From positions 62,001-126,000 of the forward strand of contig NZ_NIOF01000015.1 of NCBI RefSeq assembly GCF_002205645.1: a stretch of DNA of 64,000 nucleotides. Direction: 5' to 3'. A program made the translations under genes and the position numbers. Source of the DNA: Roseateles aquatilis. Lineage in GTDB: Bacteria; Pseudomonadota; Gammaproteobacteria; Burkholderiales; Burkholderiaceae_C. A model generated the notes under the pieces. The model did not search any database, had not been told where the DNA came from, and saw nothing but the letters and a program-made list of their open reading frames with translations. Every line of letters begins with the position of its first letter. Position 1 is the stretch's first letter. Positions 59,904-64,000 of the stretch are shown here, piece after piece.

Positions 59904-59921
59904 GGAACTCCCGTAGCAGGG

Positions 59922-60476
59922 TTAGGGGATTTGTCGTGCCAGCGTATGAAGCGCGTGGCGCATGGCTTCTCGCTGAGGCTCGGGGAACTGATGGAAGTCC
60001 AACAGCTCAAGCATCGAGAGGCCATCCAATGCCGCGGCGATCACCAAAGCAATTCCGGACTGCGGCCCGGATTGGGAGAAATCGCCGTAGAGGCGGCCAT
60101 ACAGATCACGCACAGGCCCCAGCAGATGGGGATAGCTGGAAGCGGCCGCGAGCAAGCTGCTGATCAGCTGTCGCTCCTCGGTGGGCATATCGAAGGTGTC
60201 GTCGATCATGGCCCTGATCAAGTCGCCGGCCGTGTTCCCGGCCTGAGTCGCCTTCGTGCGACTGCGTCGATCCCACTCATCGATCAGGGACTGCACGACG
60301 GCCGCAAGCAGTTCGTCCTTGGTTTTGAAGTGGTAGATCAACCCACCTTTGGTGACGCCGGCCGCTGCCGCAACGCCTTCTATGGTGAGTTCGTGAACAC
60401 CTTGCGACGCGACGATCGCCGATGCGACATCGATGAGGCGTTGCTTCGCACTGGTGCGCTGTGACGAGTTGGACAT
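59922..60476 (-). CDS. TetR-family repressor of the second RND system
   Basis: A 184-residue regulator (HTH: IVASQGVHELTIEGVAAAAGVTKGGLIYHFKTKDELL). It heads the unit tetR-adaptor-pump and is divergent from the outer-membrane factor across a palindromic operator, which argues for local autoregulation. ATG 60476 is chosen; upstream codons contain the operator and promoter. Confidence 0.92.
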   Translation of the reverse strand: MSNSSQRTSAKQRLIDVASAIVASQGVHELTIEGVAAAAGVTKGGLIYHFKTKDELLAAVVQSLIDEWDRRSRTKATQAGNTAGDLIRAMIDDTFDMPTEERQLISSLLAAASSYPHLLGPVRDLYGRLYGDFSQSGPQSGIALVIAAALDGLSMLELLDFHQFPEPQREAMRHALHTLARQIP

Positions 60477-60490
60477 GGCATTGCTGACCG

Positions 60491-60519
60491 TTGAAACTGT
60501 ACTGTACGTATAGTACATT
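60491..60519 (+). promoter_or_regulatory. Promoter and palindromic TetR operator of the second RND system
   Basis: TGTACTGTACGTATAGTACA (60498-60517) is a 20-bp palindrome with one mismatched pair. It overlaps a promoter for the plus-strand duct gene: TTGAAA (60491), 17 bp, TACATT (60514). Confidence 0.82.
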
Positions 60520-60554
60520 TCTGGCGTGCAACATGTCAACGCAGAAAGCTCACC

Positions 60555-61943
60555 ATGCGAGTCCTGACTCCCAGCGTCCTATCCCGTGCTGCGATCGCGG
60601 CACTGATTCCTGCGATGCTCGCGGGCTGTTCCACTTCTCCACGCGTCGCCCCGCCAGCCGTCTCCGTGCCAGCAGCGTGGAGCTTTGACGAGCGGAGCGC
60701 CTCTCAAGCGGCATCGATGTCTACCGACTCGTGGTGGCGCGACTTCGGCAACTCTGAACTGGACGGGCTGGTTGAAACCGCACTGCTTGCGAATCGTGAT
60801 GTCCGTATAGCCGCGGCAAGGGTTGAACAGGCGCGTGCGTTCGTGAGCATCACCGACGCCGACCGGATGCCCCAACTTGGCTTGGAGGCTGGCGTGCGAG
60901 GCGGCCGTGACTCAGGCGCGGATCCGAAGGCCAAGGTTGCGCGGGCCGGCTTCCGTGCAAGCTGGGAGCTGGACCTCTTCGGAGACAAGCGGTTGGCGAG
61001 TCTTGCAGCGGAGAAGGATTTTGAAAGTGCCGAACTTGCCCGTCAGAGCGTGCGTGTAGCCGTCGTCGCCGAGCTGATGACGGCCTATTTCGATGCTCAG
61101 GCGCTGACGCAACGAGAGGCCGTGGCGCATGAAGCCGCAATTACCCTCGAACGCCAGACCGAGGTCGCTCAGAAGCGATTCCTTGCAGGACAGACCAGCA
61201 AGCTCGATGTGGACCGGCTGAAGGCGGAGCTCGAGCAGGAGCGTGCGAACGCGGCCCAATTGCGCGGAGCACGGGACGTCAGGTTGCGACAGATGGCTGT
61301 GTTGCTTGGCGCCGCTCAGCCGCCGTTGGGGTTGACCTTTCCTGCGATGGCCAGCGCCGCCCCGGGTCTGCCCGCGCTGATGCCCATTGACTTGCTGGAG
61401 CGCCGTCCCGACGTCCATGGGCCGGCTCGTGACGTTGAGGCTGCAGCCGCGCGTCTGGGTGTTGCCAAACGCGATCTGTATCCCCGCATTGCGCTTGACT
61501 GGTCTGGGAGCAGAGAGCGGCTGTCGGTCGGAGGGGCGAGTGCGTCGCCCACGAGTGTCGTCGGGTATGGCCTGGCGCTTTCGCTGCCCATCTTCGACGG
61601 GGGGCGCATCCGGGCCAACATCGAGGTCCACGAGGCCAAGGCCAAGGAGGCTATGCTCGTGTACGAGAAGGCAATCCTGAACGCGCTAGCGGATGCAGAA
61701 ACGGCGGCGGCGCAGCTGGCGGCCGCGCGGTCGACTGTGGCAGCGCTTGAGAATGCACAAAAGGCTGGGGCCGACGCAGCAGCTCGAAGCGCTCGGCTTT
61801 TCGACTCAGGCTTGGTGGATCTGAACACCGTGCTCGATGCGCGGCGCGGTTATTTGAAGGCGCAGGACGGTCTGCTGCAAGGGCAAGGCGCTCTGCTGGT
61901 GGCCTCCGTTTCCGTGCGCCGTGCGTTCGCAGGGAGCGTTTGA
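60555..61943 (+). CDS. RND outer-membrane factor, second system
   Basis: A 462-residue NodT/OprM-type lipoprotein (lipobox MLAGC). It carries WWRDFGNSELDGLVETALLANRDV, ASWELDLFGDKRLASLAAEKDF and DLLERRPDVHGPARDVEAAAARLGVAKRDLYP; the more usual RRPDI-AAE-- is altered to DVHGPARD. It completes the second tripartite pump. Confidence 0.93.
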   Translation: MRVLTPSVLSRAAIAALIPAMLAGCSTSPRVAPPAVSVPAAWSFDERSASQAASMSTDSWWRDFGNSELDGLVETALLANRDVRIAAARVEQARAFVSITDADRMPQLGLEAGVRGGRDSGADPKAKVARAGFRASWELDLFGDKRLASLAAEKDFESAELARQSVRVAVVAELMTAYFDAQALTQREAVAHEAAITLERQTEVAQKRFLAGQTSKLDVDRLKAELEQERANAAQLRGARDVRLRQMAVLLGAAQPPLGLTFPAMASAAPGLPALMPIDLLERRPDVHGPARDVEAAAARLGVAKRDLYPRIALDWSGSRERLSVGGASASPTSVVGYGLALSLPIFDGGRIRANIEVHEAKAKEAMLVYEKAILNALADAETAAAQLAAARSTVAALENAQKAGADAAARSARLFDSGLVDLNTVLDARRGYLKAQDGLLQGQGALLVASVSVRRAFAGSV

Positions 61944-62117
61944 GCGTCGGAACGGTCAGTCGCCGGGTGGCCGCTTCTTCCCGCGACGTGTCCACGGCGG
62001 GAAGCGGCAGCGGACGCGCATGAAACGGGGCCGGTGGCAGACGGGAAGCGTGAGTGTTTCCGGCAGCATGAACCAACTGGGCACCTAGATAGACCTCACT
62101 GCGCCGAAGGGCGAGGG

Positions 62118-62798
62118 TCAGCTGGCTTCTGGGAAGTCGACGAAGAGGTGGCAAATCCTGACGTACCCCGCGCTGGGGAGTTTCTCCGCCGGCCGCAGGT
62201 GCTCGGTGTCGAAATGCGCTTCTTTGGGGAATGACCGCGACGGCGCCACGGTGCGCGCCGACGCATCTCGCCAGCCCAGTGCATCGCAGCGCTTGGACTC
62301 CAGCACCGCCTTCAACTTGCCCACGCATGTCTCCTTCGGCGACACCGAGATGCCGGCCATGAAAACAACCGGCTGCTTGATAGCGTAGTCGCCTTCAATG
62401 AACCGCCCCATGCCATCAGGACCCCAATATTTGGTCAGGGAGCGTGCGTTGGCGCCGTCGATCTTCTTGAACTCGTAGACCAGCTTGAGCACCGGCGTCG
62501 AGCGGTTGGAGAAGTATTCGATGTCCGTCCGGTAGCTGGTTAGCCTCTTCCCCTTGGCAGGATCGATCTTGCCAGAAGGGTTCTCCTGGCCCCATCTCCC
62601 CGTCAAACGCCCTGTCCCTTCTGATATCGACTTCAGATGCTCGCACAGGATGTCGGTGAGTTTTGGCTCGGAGAGCTCTGCGGTGAACTCTGTGCCGGGG
62701 GAACTCGCAAGCTGAGACCAGGCCTGCATCAGCAGCTTTGTCGCAATCGCCGACTCATCGGCCGGAAACGCGTTCCCCCAACTCAGCCCCGTGCTCAA
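62118..62798 (-). CDS. PD-(D/E)XK-like protein coupled to a methylase-like gene
   Basis: A 226-residue protein whose most likely start is TTG 62798, overlapping the upstream stop (TTGA). The core RTDIEYFSNRSTPVLKLVYEFKK fits a PD-(D/E)XK site (Asp92 ... Glu109-Phe-Lys111). The rest is unrecognised. The coupling to a restriction-type partner suggests the cleavage part of a defence system; the nuclease call is motif-based. Confidence 0.6.
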   Translation of the reverse strand: MSTGLSWGNAFPADESAIATKLLMQAWSQLASSPGTEFTAELSEPKLTDILCEHLKSISEGTGRLTGRWGQENPSGKIDPAKGKRLTSYRTDIEYFSNRSTPVLKLVYEFKKIDGANARSLTKYWGPDGMGRFIEGDYAIKQPVVFMAGISVSPKETCVGKLKAVLESKRCDALGWRDASARTVAPSRSFPKEAHFDTEHLRPAEKLPSAGYVRICHLFVDFPEAS

Positions 62799-64000
62799 GC
62801 CGCCTCCGCCCGCGTTTGATCGCCAGCGCCGCGGGCGGCTTCCACAATACGTTGGGCGTCTTGCAGCGCACTTCGGCGCAACCAAGCTCTGCGTTGCATC
62901 GGTTTGACCATGTAAGCCGAGGAGTCCATGAGGATCACGACGTCTGCAGCCAGAAAGATGTTGGTGGTGACCTGAAGCGGCAATAGCTGCCGCTCCTGCA
63001 ACATGCGCACGGTCGCCCTGATGGCATCCTCGGACATCGCGTCTGCCACCATGACTTGGCGGTTGGCCTCCGGCACCAGGTCCACCCGCACGACAGCGAA
63101 GCGGCCCTGACCCACAGCCGTCGCCTGCACTGAAACGTCGAACTGTCCCTGCCCCGAAGTCGCCTTGCGCCAAGCCTCGAGCTCGGTGCGCAGCGCCTTC
63201 GCATAATCGGACAAGTGGCTGGTGGTTGCTTCGCGTTGGAGATCGGTGCTCAGAGCGCCGAAGCTGCGCGGCTGAATCGACGGGATGACGTCGCGCACCA
63301 GTTCCTGCACCAGCGAGATCTCAACAGCGCTCAGGCCGAAGTACTGGAAGATCAGCTTCTGCAGCTTGGGGCGAAGTTGGCGGAACCGGTCCTCTTGCTC
63401 GAACACGTCCCTGTCATGCACGTCTTTGATCGCGTCCGCTGCCTCTTTGACGATCGCCCGTGCCCGCTCCGGGTTTGGATGGTGGGAGGGTGGCACAAAC
63501 GGCAAGCTGCGCATGTCCTTGAGCGTGATCCGATCCTGCGCGACAAGCACCGAGTACTGACTCATGACCACGAAGTAACTCACCAGATCCGACCGCAGAT
63601 AGACGGCCAGGAATCTCAGTAAATCGGCGTCTTCGTCGGGACCGCTGACAACGCCGATGCTGCTGCTAAAGGAGGCTTGCGCTTCGATGAAGTGAGCTCG
63701 AACCTCGAGCACCGGAGAAGGGCCGTCAGGGAAGACCACGCGAGGGCCCCGAAAGACTCGGAGCAGCCCATCATCGAGCCCGACCACCGTCTTCTGCTCG
63801 CGGGGGAAGGCGCCAAGCAACGCTTCCTCCACGACAGGAAGCGACCCCTGCAGAATCTGCACGGGAAGGTAGCTCATCGCCTGTAGCTTGGTAGCCTTTT
63901 GCGCCGTCCGCGACGCGTCCTTGAAGTGAACGCCTTTTCTGATCTGCCAAGAGCCGAATCGGCCGTTGGTCATATCGTCAAGCCGGCCAAGAAGTCTCAG
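62795..64000 (-). CDS. Methylase/specificity-like protein, 5' end beyond the window
   Basis: The frame is open to the right edge (at least 401 residues). An internal ATG at 63973 is probably not the start, because the frame continues upstream without a stop. Segments such as FGSWQIRKGVHFKDASR, the LRFLAVYLRSDLVSYFVVMSQY region, ITLKDMRSLPFVPP and a following helical stretch resemble the target-recognition and C-terminal part of N6-adenine DNA methylases. Catalytic motifs (NPPY, SAM loop) would lie outside. A function in restriction-modification or a related system is inferred. Confidence 0.55.
   Translation of the reverse strand: MRLLGRLDDMTNGRFGSWQIRKGVHFKDASRTAQKATKLQAMSYLPVQILQGSLPVVEEALLGAFPREQKTVVGLDDGLLRVFRGPRVVFPDGPSPVLEVRAHFIEAQASFSSSIGVVSGPDEDADLLRFLAVYLRSDLVSYFVVMSQYSVLVAQDRITLKDMRSLPFVPPSHHPNPERARAIVKEAADAIKDVHDRDVFEQEDRFRQLRPKLQKLIFQYFGLSAVEISLVQELVRDVIPSIQPRSFGALSTDLQREATTSHLSDYAKALRTELEAWRKATSGQGQFDVSVQATAVGQGRFAVVRVDLVPEANRQVMVADAMSEDAIRATVRMLQERQLLPLQVTTNIFLAADVVILMDSSAYMVKPMQRRAWLRRSALQDAQRIVEAARGAGDQTRAEAA

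Noticed and set aside
19047-64000. Second comM half or inverted copy of the element end within the window
   Set aside because: No frame with the ComM Walker B region and no matching inverted TGTG repeat were found, so the island right end is not in view.

Overview
The window is high-GC DNA with strong G/C preference at third codon positions. It most resembles a betaproteobacterium of the order Burkholderiales, in the Roseateles/Mitsuaria/Rubrivivax area. The clues are a Burkholderiales-type porin, the proteobacterial type-3 glutamate-cysteine ligase, a TorF-like porin with glnK-amtB, NodT-type RND outer-membrane factors and an E. coli-type LexA box. The genus call is an inference. No rRNA, tRNA or CRISPR array was seen.

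Bases 1-19046 look like ordinary chromosome. On the minus strand there is a BenE-type symporter (cut by the left edge) behind the potassium transporter kup, a TonB-dependent receptor divergent from a LysR regulator, gshA behind a fused 5-oxoprolinase (two steps of glutathione turnover), and a nitrogen operon (TorF-like porin, glnK, amtB) with a clear sigma-54 promoter and a likely NtrC site. Two plus-strand genes flanking the TonB/LysR pair look like protein-tyrosine-phosphatase folds whose active-site loops are degenerate. This section ends in comM, which stops abruptly at its Gly-Gly-Gly codons.

At 19047 the sequence changes to a TGTG-starting stretch with two 17-nt repeats spaced 20 bp, as expected for the end of a Tn7-like element. 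comM is a known island hotspot, so most or all of 19047-64000 is probably an integrated island. Its far end and the comM 3' half lie outside the window. The first part holds gene debris (LigD fragment, phage terminase fragment), a GGDEF-EAL enzyme with a chemoreceptor, and an AT-richer gene encoding a deaminase-like protein with an F-box-like N-terminus.

The most interesting block is 26478-35747. A trypsin-like protease fused to an S1/P1-type nuclease converges on a six-gene operon: HTH protein, AAA+ ATPase, subtilisin-like protease, an unknown beta-rich protein, a PD-(D/E)XK nuclease-like protein and a tail-anchored coiled-coil protein. The ATPase/subtilase pair resembles the IetAS anti-phage module; the extra genes are coupled to it by overlap or close spacing. 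Three perfect 11-bp direct repeats lie just upstream and probably form its operator. A LexA-box gene follows nearby.

Bases 36839-62000 carry stress and envelope cargo: a response regulator and a second chemoreceptor, two Hsp20 proteins with small unknown genes, and two complete RND efflux modules. Each module has its own TetR repressor, palindromic operator, adaptor, pump and outer-membrane factor. Between them lie a short-chain dehydrogenase, a 49-residue lipoprotein, a porin, an IS66 remnant, a SnoaL-like protein, a patatin-like lipase and an SMR exporter. The right edge (62118-64000) holds a PD-(D/E)XK-like gene translationally coupled to a partial gene resembling the C-terminal part of a DNA methylase or specificity protein, probably a second defence locus.
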